A DNA stretch of 64,000 nucleotides. Origin: Xestospongia bergquistia (taxonomy: Eukaryota; Porifera; Demospongiae; Haplosclerida; Petrosiidae). The stretch is from positions 5,337,001-5,401,000 of the forward strand of contig OZ014415.1 in assembly GCA_963965975.1 (NCBI GenBank). Reading direction: 5' to 3'. The first letter of the stretch is position 1; each line of letters opens with the position of its first letter. The translations under genes and the position numbers were made by a program. The notes beneath the pieces are model-generated. The model was not told the DNA's origin, searched no databases, and saw nothing but the letters and a program-made list of their open reading frames with translations. Positions 11,753 to 25,308 of this stretch are shown here, one piece after another.

Positions 11753-14700
11753 ATGTTTATTAAGAAGATAATAATAGACGGATTCAAGTCTTATGCTCAA
11801 CGGACTGAAGTCGGGCCTTTTGATCCGCAGTTTAATGCCATTACAGGGTTGAATGGTAGTGGGAAATCGAACATTCTCGACTCTATCTGTTTTCTTTTGG
11901 GAATATCTAACCTTTCACAGGTATAGTATTATGATCTAATGGTCAAACTTTAAAACCAATATATGGAGGCATGGCATTTTGACTGCTTAAATTGAACTTT
12001 TGAGGTTTATGTTTGTTTATTATAGTGTGCATGTTCAATAAGAGTCAGGTCCCAAAATTCAAGAAGACCTCTGATTAAACAAAGTACCAGACATTCTTAA
12101 CCATTAGGCACTGTGTTTTATTACAGGAAGAATTATTTTAAAGCATACGTTTTTACATTCTAAACCACAGAAGTCCTCACCAGAAGGGCTTTGACCTCAT
12201 TACTAATGAACTTGAGTATCTGAAAAGACTTGGGTTGATATTCTTATTATGGATTTGCATTTTGTTATGAATTTTTGTTGAGGTAGAGGTCAATAATTTA
12301 GATTAGAGCCTTAATTATATCTCGTGTTACAATATTGACAGTCTTTAATTTGCTAGTTTTTGTGTAAATCATTAACATGCCAAATAAAATTCCCTGCCAA
12401 ATAAAAAGTCCCTTCCAAATAAACTTGTCATACTGTATTAGCTAATAAAATTCAATATATTAGAATTTCTTATTAACAGGTACGTGCTGGTAGCCTTCAA
12501 GAACTTGTCTACAAAGGTGGTCAGGCTGGTGTCATCAAGGCAACAGTGACAATAACATTTGATAATACAGATAAGCATCAAAGTCCAGTTGGGTATGACT
12601 CTTTTGATGAAATTACTGTATCTCGCCAAGTTGTTATTGGTGGACGAAATAAATATTTAATCAATGGTAGCAATGCTCTACCTTCTAGGGTTCAGGATTT
12701 GTTTCGTTCAGTACAATTGAATGTTAATAATCCCCACTTCCTTATAATGCAGGTATGTGTATATGATATTGCTATCTTACGTGCTGATACATCATATCAA
12801 CAAAATTGCCAATAATGGTGTAGCTATATTTTCATCAGGAATCAATATTTGCTGATCTCTTGGTGTATCTTACAAGAGGCAAATTCTAAACTAAGTTTTT
12901 GTCAGTTAAATACACCATACGATATCAATTTTTAGCTTTCCCTCTTTCTTATCACTCCAACAGCTGCTTTTAGACTTGTTTCATTACAAACACTACATTG
13001 AGCATGCATAGTATTAATTTAGTAAAACAGCTGAATATTTATGCTCGCTGAAAATTTGGAAAAGGATTTTGACCATCAAGACACTACAGATGTAACAGAC
13101 TGTAATTGTTAAATTGTCTTAAAGATTACTTTGATGATGATTCTGTTGCTATAAACTACTAAAATGTTGATACTAGATATTTTTATGCTGTGTCTATGAA
13201 GCATTTTTCTTGAATGTTAAATGAAGAAGCTTGGATTAATCACACCCAGTATTGTTGTATGACTTGTTGGTTACTAAATGTTTTGGCAGTCAAAGTATGG
13301 GGCTAATTTTTTAGCATCTTTGATAGCTGCATACAACAATAGATGAAACAATGAAAACACATAGTTATATATATATATATATATGCATAAATATATAACC
13401 TATGGTTGAAAACAATCTGAGTACTGCCTGTAGATGTTTATTGTACCTGACAAGAAGTAAACTTGAGAATAAAAGCTTTTTCTTGAAAAACACTACCAAC
13501 AGTCAATAGTCTTCACAGTAGCCCAAACTCATATATGCATCAGCAGTAGATATACATTTTAATTTTATTACTTGACTTTAACATTAAAATTCAGCATCAG
13601 ACAGTAGCATAGAACTGTGAAAAGACATTCATGTATGTGATCATAATATTTAGTAAGTAATTATAGTTATTGATGATATTAGTTGACACTTGCTTTTTCT
13701 GTTCTAGGGTCGCATAACTAAAGTTTTGAACATGAAACCACCAGAAGTAGGCTATATGTGTGTTGTCATAGACTGTCACAGTTGAGTAATAGTGCCAGCC
13801 TTAGACTCCTCTTCTCTATAGGAAGGAGTTGGACATCATATGTTGTCCAGGAACTCCAATTTATCAGAAATCAAAGTGCTTTCCAGATTTTTAATTTTTT
13901 ATAATACTTTTAGAATGTTATTTAGGCTATTAGATTTGAATGCTCATATGAGTCCTTGATTCTATATTATGACCAGAATCATTTCTATCACCTGTACATG
14001 GACAATACGTACAATACTTGGTTTGTATATCTGTTACTCTGACAACAGTAGTGAACATACTGACTGTATAATACATCTTGAAACTGCTAGAAGAGAACTA
14101 TGATTCAATTACTTTATCCTGGATTGAGCACTTTTTGTTTAATCTAGATCTTATCCATGATTGAAGAAGCTGCTGGTACAAGAATGTATGAAAATAAAAG
14201 GGAAGCTGCACAGAAAACTATTGAAAAGAAAGACTCAAAATTAGCAGAAATTGACAAGGTACATGTATGTGCCAAATAATGTGTAGTGTGTACTATATCT
14301 ATATTGTAGAAGGCTTGCACACAAATTTAGTGCTTAATACTATTGTATTGTAGTTGCAACTATACAATGAAGTATTGCCATAGAAAACAATGAAAATTGA
14401 TTAACAGTTGTATTATACCACTACTAGTTTATGTTATTATTTATAGATACTAACTGAAGAAATTACACCAACTCTAAAAAAACTGAAGGAAGTGAGTAAT
14501 CATCATTACAGTAATACTGATATGTATCTTATGGATGATATTGTATTGCTCAAAATGTATATGGGCTAATGTTTCCATGATTTTTATGATTATAGCTGGC
14601 TCATGCAATTAATATTCTGAAATTAATTACTTTGGGCATGCCAGTCTTTAATTAATAATTCATTATAGCTTCACTATGTGTTTAAACACGTCTATATGTT

Positions 14701-17700
14701 ATTATCTTTCTGTTAAACTGTCTCTCATACCTAATAATCCTTGAGGACCATTGTGTGAGTTTGTTCGTTCTTTAGTCATAGAGGCTGCTAATAAATAAGT
14801 TTTTCTGAAAATTGTTAAGATCACAGAAATTTTATCCCCCCAAAAGTTGTTGCTATATGGTAATCTTTCACAAATATCCTTTAATTGTGATATTTACACA
14901 TTTTGTCAATTACAGTAATGTCTAATGACTTGTGTATGTAGGAGAGGTCATCCTATTTGGAATATCAGAAAGTAACAAGGGAATTAGAACACCTGTCTAG
15001 ACTTCTGGTGGCCTACCATTTTACACAGGCGGAAGTCAGTAGGCAGTATTTACAAAAGCAATTGTTTTATGTTCTTTGGTTATAGGAACAAAGGAAACAA
15101 TCTGCCCTTGACTTGGAGGAAGCTAAATTGAAAATTAAACAACTAAAGGAGAATGCTTTTCAGGTATTTTGTCATTCTAAAATGTAATACTAACTGTTCA
15201 TAGACATTCATAATTATGTGTGTAGTTCTCCTCAGAAATTTGCAGTCTTTATTTAAAAGACTAATTTGACAACATGCAATGTACGTATAGTCCTTTGAAC
15301 CATAGCTTATTCCATGATCCACATTCATGCACATTAGTGTTGTATAAGCCTCCATGAGTGACAGTGACCTTGTACTATTGTATGTACTTGATAGGTTGAT
15401 GAAACTATCTCTGAAGTTATGAGGACACTTGATGAACTTCGTCAACAAAAACAAAGAGAAGAGTCTGATGGACCTTTACAGGAGTTGGAAAAAAAAGTGG
15501 ATCAATCTTCTAAGGTATATTGTAAAAATTCATGATTCATATGCCTGTATGAATGTTTGTGCATGTGTGTGTGGATTAAGTAATTTTCTTATATATGCAG
15601 TTGGTGGCAGTAGCTGAAGCTACATTGAAGGATTCCAAGCAGCAGTTGTCAAGTGAAAAAAAGAGTTATCAGGAAATTATGAAATCCCTCAAAGAAGTAA
15701 GTGTCTAAACTTAAGTATAAGTTAATTTAACCTTTTTTAATTTTGTTTTTACTCGTCTATTTCTCTTATACAGGATGAAGACCTACTAGAGAAGAAAACA
15801 TCTGAGATATCAAGTTGTCAAGACTCCTATCAGACTTTACAACAAAGACTACAAGATTCTCAGAAAGCTCTGGTCACTGCCCAGCAACATTTTCAAGCTG
15901 TATCCTCTGGTCTGTCTAGTAGTGTTGATGGACAAAGTGATACTCTGGCTGCTCAAAAAATTGGTAGGAAATAAGAGAGCTATTATACAGATATAATGTG
16001 CTGTGACTAATTAAACCTAATTGTTGCACTATGGTTTTTGGTATTGTTTCCACTATTTATTGTAAATATAAGTTAATGATTTCACTATGTAGTTACTGTG
16101 GAGCTGTTGACATTTTTTGTAGATCACTTTCTTGCTAAATGTTACCACATTTTCTAAATACATTAAGAGAGATTTGAATAACTCTAGTGTGTTTCTAGCT
16201 TGAGATATACATGTACAGTAGCATTGACTTAGAGTTAATATAGTATCCTATCTCTCATATTATTATGTGTGTTATGCACAATGTGTGTATATTTGCTACA
16301 TGTACTTGTTTCTCTTGTAATTTGTCCAGCTAAAGAAAATGAAATTAGTGCAGCTCAAACTCAAATCAAACAAGCAGAGATGAGGTGTGTGTTTGCTAAT
16401 ACATGTACAATCACATGATTCCAAGAATACAGTATTATATTTATATATTTTATGTATTATGACTTTGATATCTCTTATTAGGCTCAAAAGTATGAAGGCT
16501 GAACTAAAAGAGAAAGAAAAAGCTTCATCTAGTAGTGAGCACGTTTATACAAAAGACAAAACAGCTTATGACAATTTAAAGAAAGAAATAGCAAAATTGG
16601 ATAGCTCTTTATCCAAATTACAGTATCAAGAAGGCCATCTTGAAAACTTGATGGAGAAAAAGTCAGTTACAAATATACTATATACTATATAGACTCATGT
16701 TGCTTGATGTTTCATTTGACTATGTGAGACTATTATATACCAACATTGTATCTATGTCAGTCAGCTTTGCCATCTTGCTGATAAAAGATTACATTAGCTC
16801 ATGGACTAGAGCTATCATGTTTATCACTTTATCAGACACCATATTAAACTTGTTACCAACCAGTATACACTGTAGATTTGGTGAGGCATGCTATACAATA
16901 CATTTGTATCAATAATTATAATGACGTCATTATGGTAAATTACAAATGAGGCAAACCTTTCTCCCTATATGATTTTTGAACTACTGTTTGAATTTTTATT
17001 GTTTAATTTAGTACATGCACACATGTTGACTTATGCATTTTACATTATAGAGATAATTTGAAATCAGAAATTGCTGAATTGAGAGCTAAAGTTGATCACC
17101 TTGAGTCAAGGTAGTTGTCAATTGAATGCTTGTAATTTGTGGAATATTATTTTTGTTTAAATAAAGCTTATTTGTGACATTTTGCAATATCATTGTTGTT
17201 CATTTTAATTTAAACTTCTATTACTATATTTAAGGGGTTATATATTTATATTCTATTAGTATATTGTCTTAATTCATACTATAATTATGTAGATTCCCTC
17301 ATCTTCAGTTTGACTACAGTGATCCTCACACTGGTTTTGACAGAAGTAAAGTCAAAGGACCAGTAGCCAAGGTACTTCATGTCAATGATGTTTCTGCTGC
17401 TACTGCTTTAGAAGTCACTGCTGGAGGAAAGGTAAATACTATTACTATGATATGCATCTACAGTTTAATACTGTACATGTATATGTATCACTCACATGTA
17501 CTTACCAAAAGATATGTGTGTAATACAAGGTGATGTTGTCTGTGTTAGTTTTGTACTTCTCACAAGTTATCAGTTAACATATAATATGCAAGAAAACATA
17601 CAAACACATGTATACACATATACTCTCTATCTTTCTAGCTTTACCATGTTATAGTGGATACAGAAGAAACTGGAAAACAACTCTTACAAAATGGTAAACT

Positions 17701-20700
17701 CAAACGTCGTTATACTATTATCCCACTTAACAAGATCACTGCTAGATGTATTGCTAATGATGTTGTCAAAAGAGCACAGCAAATTGTATGTAAATTTATT
17801 ATACCATATATCATGCATGTACTCTACTCTCTTGTTTAGTTACTTGATTAATGTATGTAATAGAATGAGGTTGGGTTAACTTTGGGATAACTTACATGAG
17901 TGTTGTTTTTTTAAGTGGTTCAAATTTACCACTTTAAGGAACAACATGACCAAAACTTTGCTCAAACTCATTCTATTAATCATAATGTTTTTTATGTATT
18001 GCTGCATTGAGAGAAGACAGCTTGATTACAAAGAGGAAGCCATAGTTCCTATTGAGCTATTCTTGTAGGCACACCCAATATATAATCAAATGATAATATC
18101 CATTTGCTAGGACAGAAAGCTGGTCTTTCATCTTAGAATTCCTGTGAAAGTTGAAGCTCTTATAGGCTCACTAAAGTAATATTCAGAAGCTATAACATGT
18201 GTAGAATGTTCATATTGAGCTATTATTCCCTGTTAACAACCATTGAATGGCATCTGTTTTCTTGGAGGAATGCTGGAGTGACTGGCTCTAAACCATGATA
18301 TTTTTTACCCCTTTCAGCACACCAAGTTTCAATCCACTGTCTCCTCTGTACAAAGTAGTTTTGAAAAGTAAACTAGTGCATTCCTCATAGTCACTAGTGG
18401 CATTTATGCATTTGTCCCTATGGCCATAGCCAATCATTTTGCCATTATACTTTTTTGTTACTACTATCGTCAATAGCAGTGAAAAATAGGGTTTATTGTA
18501 TATATGTAATATTATGTACTAGTACATGATTGTAAGGGTTATTATCTATGTTATTATGGTGGTTTTGTTTTGTAGGTGGGTTCTGATAAAGTTAGACCCG
18601 CTCTCTCATTGGTAGATTATGACAGTGATGTTCAGCCTGCAATGAAGTACGTGTTTGGGACAACATTTGTATGTAACACACTACAAGATGCAAAACAAGT
18701 AGGTTATACATGTACACATACATACATGTATGTACAACAAATATATGTACTTAGAATGTCTTTTTAAGTATGTAAAATAACAAAAGTCCTACACAAGTAC
18801 AAAAAAATCTTTGGCAATAAGTAATATTATCAGGGATTCATACAGGGGGGGGAAACCTGGGATTTCCCCCCCCCCCCCCCCAAACTCCAGTTCCCTTTGT
18901 ATATAACAATAATGAGATTGATTAATAATAACAATTGCTCTTCTTAAAGCATGCAGTCTTGTTATTTACAATAACAGTCTTCTACTTTTCAATTTAAATA
19001 TTTCTAAGATGTCATTAAAGTCTACTTCCTTTAATTCTGTTTCCCCCCCCCCCCCTCCCCTAAGAAAAAATCCTGTATGAATCCCTGATTATGCTTACTT
19101 TTCAAAATGAAATTATTGATGTATCAAGACAAAATTGTGACAAAGGTTGTACATAATCTGAAGAACATGTAATATAGCTTCTATATTATGTAGGTGACAT
19201 TTGATAAAAGAATTATGACTCGTTCGGTGGCTTTGGCTGGAGATGTATTTGATCCTTCTGGTACTCTAACTGGAGGTGAGTGCTTTTATTGTCATTTTCA
19301 TATACTTTAAGTTAGATACAATGGATGATACTACTAAATTTCTATAGGTTCTCGTGCTGAGAGGTCAACTATATTAGTAAAACTACAAGAACTTAAAGAA
19401 TGCGAGGATTGTCTTCAACTGAAGTTATCTAGTCTTGCTCAATTGGAAAAGGAAATAAAACAAGTCGAGAAAATAGCTCATAAGTAAGTTGCCATGTAAA
19501 CTGCCTATATTATCTCTTAGTGTATATGCAAAGTAATGTATCTATCATATCATGAAATAGTTTGACAAAGTTTTAATAATGGATTTGGTGGATTTCAGAA
19601 ATTGACAATTTTTGCTGCAATATTCACAGATATTGCATTCATTTCATAGATTGCCAACTTTTTATTTATTATTCAAATTTTATGATCAAAAGTATTTGTA
19701 GTCCTCACTATTATACAGTATATAAATTAATAAATTATAGTCTCTGACCTCTGCCACTGTACTTTGTTTTAATGTCATGCACATCCAATTGTTTGAGAAT
19801 CCAGACATTTACCAAGTATCCTAAATGTGTATTACAAAACATGGAGTATGTGTCTTCCACTAATGTCTTTATTTTGTGTCATTGGAAAATATCTTTCACA
19901 AAACAACATTATTTTGAATTGTTGGTATAACTTAAAATTGGCACATTATTGTGCTAATGTGTAGTTATTTTATTATTTTATATATGTATAGGTACACACA
20001 AATGAAAGATGAGTTAGAAAGCAAACATCACGATGCTGAATTAATATGGGCTCGAGTAGAACAGAGTACATATCATCAACAATTAATGCAAGTTGAACAA
20101 TTAAAGGAGTCAATTGAATCTCAGCAAGACATCATATCTCAAGCCAAAGATGTTGAAACTAAGGCTATGAAACAGTTACAAGAGATAGAACATAAAATTG
20201 AGGTCATACATCCACATTCATCTGTAGAAGACATGATTCTATTTAATGCACATGTAATACCTTACACATATGTCTTTGATTTGCATCTGTCTAGAACTCC
20301 AAAGGTCTTCGTGACCAAGAGCTAAAGGATGCTGAAGAGATTCTCACTAAAGCAAAGATGGAGGCTGACAAAGTAGCTGAAGAAGCACGTACTAATAACC
20401 AAGGCATGGAGGGGCTTCAATTAGAAGTTGTTGAGCTAGAATCTAGTATTTCCAGTCAGAAAATGCAGGTGCATGCCCTACAGCAGAATACACATTACAC
20501 ATCATAGTATTTAAAACATGCGTGTGTTATTATTAGGTTGAGAGCACTTTACAAGCAGTTGATAAGATTCAGTCTAAAGTGTCCCAAAATGAAGAAGCAC
20601 TTACAAAAGCCAAAGTAATACTGAACTATCACTGACTACTACATAATATATATATATATATATATATATCCAGGATGAGCTAGCTAGTGCTGTAAATGAG

Positions 20701-21161
20701 TTGAATGAGTACAAAGCTGTACTTAGAGGAAGAAATAAGGTAAATTATAACTACAACTACATGATAATTGTGACAAACTATTATTTAATATTCAATTAAT
20801 TCATAGGAATTACAACAACATGAGAAGCACTTGAAAGAATTGGAGTCCCAAAGATCTCAGTGTACATTGGCTATTAAAGAAAATGAACATAAGATGTCAT
20901 CTTGTCAACGTGACAGTAGAGAAGCAGATAAAAAAGTATGTACAATAAAGCTGATTAATTGGAAAGTAATAAGATAATACTGTGGTTAGAACTACCACTA
21001 TAACACTGGCTTAATAGTTGATTGATCATTAATGACCTACTTTTAAACACAAATGTAGGTGTAAAAATTTTGTGATGTAAATAACTAATGAAGTTATTAC
21101 AACAAGTAACCCTCATGTATTGTAATGATCAAAGTATGTTGTAGTCTTAGATTCTGTAAAT

Positions 21162-21203
<42 letters not shown>

Positions 21204-23362
21204 TATATAGGACACATTGTATTTGTTTGCTTGTTATAGGTTGATTCTCTTGTGACAAAATATGATTGGATTGCTACAGACAAACAATATTTTGGTCAAC
21301 CAAATACTGCATATGATTTTAAAACTACTGACCCACGAGAAGCTGAAAAAAAGACGAACAAACTTCAAGAGCAAAAGGTATAGTTTTATGTGATATAGGC
21401 TCATACAAAGTAGCACCCTACCTATTTTTGTGTATATTCTTATTGTAATGTATGTGTATTATAAATATTGTCGTCATTTTGTTATGAGGAGTCAGCAAAT
21501 GTAATAAAGGCAATTCTTTCATTTTAAGGTAGTTTCATAATTGTGGTTGTTTGAGAATATTAAACATGTTGTACGTCCCAAATATTATATGATTATATTC
21601 AATCTTTATTATATACTCCTTCGATTATATAATAATATAGAAATATCACCAATATTATGTATACTCCTTGCTATTTAGGAGAAACTCAGTAGGCATGTCA
21701 ACATGAGAGCAATGAATATGCTTGGTAAGGCAGAAGAAAAGGTATTGTCTATTAATTTTGTCATGTAACAAAATTCTATTTTCTTTTTTAGTATAATGAT
21801 TTGATGAGAAAGAAAAAGATAGTTGAAAATGACAAATCTAAAATAGCAGAACTTATTGCTGAACTTGATCAAAAAAAGAACGAGGCACTTCAAACAGCTT
21901 GGAAGAGAGTCAACCAGGTTAGCTATTGTAAGAATCCTCTCTAAATGGACATCTTTAAACCTCATAATTGTTACTCTGAAGAACATGCATTTTTGCATGT
22001 CCTTGCTGTTAAGACGAGATCTTTATTTTGAATATATCCACAGATACAGTGTCTTCATAATATTAGTTATTATGGTATTATCTGTAAAATGTGTGGGTTT
22101 TTTTTCTTGAAGGACTTTGGTAGCATATTTTCCACATTACTTCCTGGTACTTCAGCTAAACTGTCTCCCCCACAAGGACAGTCTGTTTTGGATGGACTGG
22201 AAGTTAAAGTGGCATTTGGAGATGTGTGGAAAGAAAGTCTCTCTGAATTATCTGGAGGACAAAAGTAAGCATTTCTGTATAGTGGGAAAATTTTTGCTAG
22301 GATTTTAATTGGTGATTTAGAAAGTTGACATTCACCAAATGTTACCACCAGTCTATACTCATATTAAACAAATGGATTTAACCCACATCTGTCAATGCAC
22401 GATTTTTTTGGTAGAATTTGCTAAATGTTATTTTCTCAATTTGGCTTGCTAATGTTATCCAACATTTTCATATTGTAACACGTGATTTTTCATAAGCATA
22501 GTTTGTTATTACTTGAAACATTTACTCTCTAATAATTATAGTTATGTCAATGGTGAAGTAATAATGCAATTATCAAGTGATTAACTAAGCCCTTCAAAGC
22601 ATTACTTTGCTAAAATATAGGAGGTCTTGTGACAACACAATTCCAATGGATTTTAAATGTATTACTTCATTTAGTTTAACCAACATGCACCTTAATAAGT
22701 GATTGTATTTGGTTCCGAAACTATTGTTTATCATAACTTTATGTCCAATACACCATTATTATTTGAAACTGAGCAATCTGATTGACTCTACTTGTATAAT
22801 GGTAGAGACACAACTCCAGATCCTCATTTCATTCAGGATGGTCTAGTTCACGAGACCATAGATAATGCAGTCACTACTATAATATTAGTTATATGAAAAT
22901 ATTTTATGTAGTAATTGTAATTATAGTGTTCTTATCTCTTCTTATCCAGATCACTGGTGGCACTGTCCCTCATTCTTTCTCTGTTACTATTCAAGCCAGC
23001 TCCACTCTACATTTTGGACGAAGTGGATGCAGCTCTTGATCTCTCTCACACTCAAAATATTGGCCAAATGTTGCGAACACACTTTCATCATTCTCAGTTT
23101 ATTGTTGTATCTCTAAAAAATGGCATGTTTAATAATGCTAATGTTCTGTTTAAGACTAAATTTGTTGATGGGATATCTACTGTGACAAGGTAATGTGTTC
23201 TATATATTAATGTAATTTAAGAATTGTTATAGTTTTAACATCTTTACATTATTGTCATAAGTTATATGGTTTGTTCTCTTTAGGTATGAAAACCCAAAAC
23301 TCCATTCCAATAAAGAAAATGATGGCCAAGAGCATTCTTCAAGAAAAGCACTCAAGTCTTAG
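11753..23362 (+). CDS. SMC2: SMC2, condensin ATPase subunit
   Basis: Structural-maintenance-of-chromosomes ATPase that pairs with SMC4 in condensin. 29 exons: 11753-11920, 12480-12752, 13708-13746, 14148-14258, 14447-14491, 14942-15034, 15086-15163, 15395-15514, 15601-15696, 15774-15963, 16330-16384, 16482-16661, 17051-17110, 17293-17431, 17639-17785, 18576-18698, 19194-19275, 19348-19483, 19992-20253, 20295-20468, 20537-20614, 20674-20739, 20807-20935, 21240-21377, 21679-21741, 21792-21917, 22113-22264, 22950-23189, 23284-23362. These give 1213 residues, close to the roughly 1200 of animal SMC2. Walker A is GLNGSGKS (32-39). Coiled coils flank the hinge (about 510-667, GPVAKVL...LTGG). The motif [20 protein letters not shown] is SMC2-specific. 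The signature LSGGQ lies near 1103-1107 and Walker B YILDEVD near 1128-1134. The donor at 16661 (GTCAGT) is the weakest. The tail after STVTR is short and Lys/Ser-rich. Confidence 0.96.
17858..17978. mobile_element. 121-bp palindromic element in an SMC2 intron (MITE-like)
   Basis: The ends are exact inverted repeats, TAATAGAATGAG and CTCATTCTATTA. The centre is also palindromic: TTAAGTGGT...ACCACTTTAA flanked by TGTT and AACA. The whole segment could fold into one long imperfect hairpin. It encodes nothing. This fits a non-autonomous DNA element, but I could not define a target-site duplication. Confidence 0.5.
18829..19089. mobile_element. 261-bp inverted-repeat element with G/C homopolymer runs (MITE-like)
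   Basis: It begins ATCAGGGATTCATACAGG and ends with the exact reverse complement, CCTGTATGAATCCCTGAT. Inside both arms a long G (or C) run is followed by GAAA (or TTTC), so the arms match beyond the 18-bp ends. The centre is AT-rich and non-coding. It lies within the intron between SMC2 exons 16 and 17. It looks like a non-autonomous DNA transposon copy. Confidence 0.6.
20646..20669. repeat. (TA)n microsatellite in SMC2 intron
   Basis: An uninterrupted TA dinucleotide run sits just before the acceptor of the exon at 20674 and forms part of the pre-acceptor tract. Confidence 0.8.
21165..21198. repeat. (CA)n microsatellite in SMC2 intron
   Basis: About 17 uninterrupted CA units lie in the intron before the exon at 21240. 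Confidence 0.9.
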
Positions 23363-23407
23363 TTTCCATAGCAGCAGTTACAACTTATTACATAACATGT
23401 TTATTAC

Positions 23408-23413
23408 AATAAA
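23408..23413 (+). terminator. Probable SMC2 polyadenylation signal AATAAA
   Basis: AATAAA lies 46 bases after the SMC2 stop, in the interval before the Ras-like gene. The 427 bases from 23363 to 23789 hold no other recognisable gene; they must contain the SMC2 3' end and the promoter of the GTPase. Confidence 0.5.
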
Positions 23414-23789
23414 TAGTGTCACTTTTTCAAATGTTGTTAGTAGTGAGCTTTCAATGATTGACTATTCCCTCCCCTTATTAACTATGGGTGTGGTGCCACA
23501 GGTTATTGTTTGATGTTCAGGATCTAGGCAATTGCATAAGTGTACCTTTTCAATGACAACATGAGTGGACTATCAACACAGTTATTATGATAAGGCTAAG
23601 GCTAAATATATAGTTGAAAAGAAGAAACAGTGAAAATGTTATAAATTCTATAGCCTAAGCAACCATAATTATACATGTTTATCAGCAGGTGCATGAACTG
23701 TTGCTTTGCAACACTAAGTAGTAGTGAATATTATTAGTGTGGTATAATTATAGCTGACTTCAGCAGTGAGCCCCGCCCCTCTTTATATA

Positions 23790-25139
23790 ATGGATAGAGA
23801 TAAATTTTCTCAAAGACGTCTCACTATTTGTGTTATCGGTAGCGGAGGAGTTGGAAAGAGTTCTCTTACACTGAGATATATAAATGGTCATTTCCCAGAG
23901 GTAAGATAGTAACCAATGATCAACAACTCATTAATTTCTCATCTTGTATGTACCTTTGAATTGTATGGGACAGTTTTATGATCCAACAATAGGTAAGTGT
24001 CCTCCCTGATTTAGCTAGGATTTAATAGATGAGTAAAGTTGTCACAAGACAATCATGTCATACATACACTGTATTATTAAGCAATGGTTTATACAAAAAA
24101 CACACCCCTTTATGTTATTGTTGAGTCAATTACAGTATTGCAAAACTTAGTGTGAATGAGGATTTGTGAATTAATGAAACGTGTTTAGTAAAATGCATTC
24201 ATTCACTGCTATAACAGTTGAATTTCTGGGTGTATACTTTGTCTATTGAAACAACAGACAATTTTAATAATGTAAATTTACTTTTTCAATCTAGAGGAGA
24301 GTTATATCACTCAAATTGAATATGGATTTCACTACCATGATGTTGAAGTAATAGACACAGCTGGACAAGAAGAATTTCTTTTCTTTCGAGACTCTTCAAT
24401 GGCTCAAGGAGATGCATTTTTACTAGTTTTTGCTATTAATTCTATATCAAGTTGGCAGCATTTAAAAGAACTCAGAAGTAAGATTGTCAGAGAAAAGGAT
24501 GATGATGTAAGCATACCAATGGCTGTTGTAGGAAACAAAAGGGTAAGTCATTGTACAGTATTAGTAATGAGTGTGTAAAATACCATATAGCAGGAACAAA
24601 AGTAGGAATTGCTTTAAAAATGTCTTTTGATTAGTTAACATTTAATGATTGATAAATGTTAAGTATGGCAGTGAAAATCTCTAAAACTTGCTAAATCACC
24701 GAATTCCCACTGTATGGTATAGAGTGACATATTCAAAATTATGTATTTGTTCTTGATTTATGAGGTTTTATTCAATATTGCAAAAATATTGCTTGCACTA
24801 GGTTAATTGATTCTTGGATGGATAAGAAAATTAACTGTACATATTTTATTTCAATAGGACTTGGAGCAAGAAAGGCAAGTGCCATTAGATGATGTAGTGG
24901 AATATTGTCATAAAATCAATTGTCCTCTAATTGAAACATCTGCTAAAGTAATTATAAACAGCTCAGAATACTAATTTAGACATTTTTTCTTTTTATAGAC
25001 GGGACTGAATGTTGTAGAAAGCTTTCGAATGTTAATGGAATTAGTAGAAGAGCGAAGACCAGCCTTGTTTACAAAGTCTAAGATTATTGAAAGTACTCAT
25101 AAAGACCAAAGCAGACATAGAGGGTGTCGTACTCAATGA
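23790..25139 (+). CDS. Ras-like small GTPase with divergent switch II
   Basis: Membrane-anchored GTP-binding switch of the Ras branch. Exons: 23790-23900, 23974-23992 (19 nt), 24295-24542, 24858-24947, 24999-25139; 202 residues. The G motifs are all present: P-loop GSGGVGKS (17-24), switch I YDPTIEESY, DTAGQEE with the catalytic Gln, NKRD, and ETSAK. Switch II after DTAGQEE reads FLFFRDSSMAQGD, where Ras and Rap proteins have a YxAMRxxYM-type sequence. The insert before DTAG (QIEYGFHYHDVEVI) is also unlike H/K/N-Ras. The tail ends CRTQ after a basic Ser/Lys/Arg/His stretch: the Cys is at the CaaX position, but the two middle residues are not aliphatic. Closest subfamily by eye is Ras/R-Ras/M-Ras, not Rab or Rho. 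It is possibly lineage-specific, so no symbol is given. Confidence 0.88.
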
Positions 25140-25308
25140 ATATAATTTATGTATTTATACAGTTACTAATTATGGTCATAATTAATTTAACATGTTGCAA
25201 GTAAACAATGAATTATGCCTTAACAATTTACTATCAAACACTCAATTTTTATACAATCTGTGCGCAAAAAGGCTGTACAACTATATTGTTGAATGTTACA
25301 ATTACTGT

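Noticed and set aside
11753-25139. SMC2 and the Ras-like gene as an operon, since they are on the same strand 427 bases apart
   Set aside because: SMC2 has its own AATAAA 46 bases after the stop, and there is room for a promoter; nothing indicates trans-splicing.
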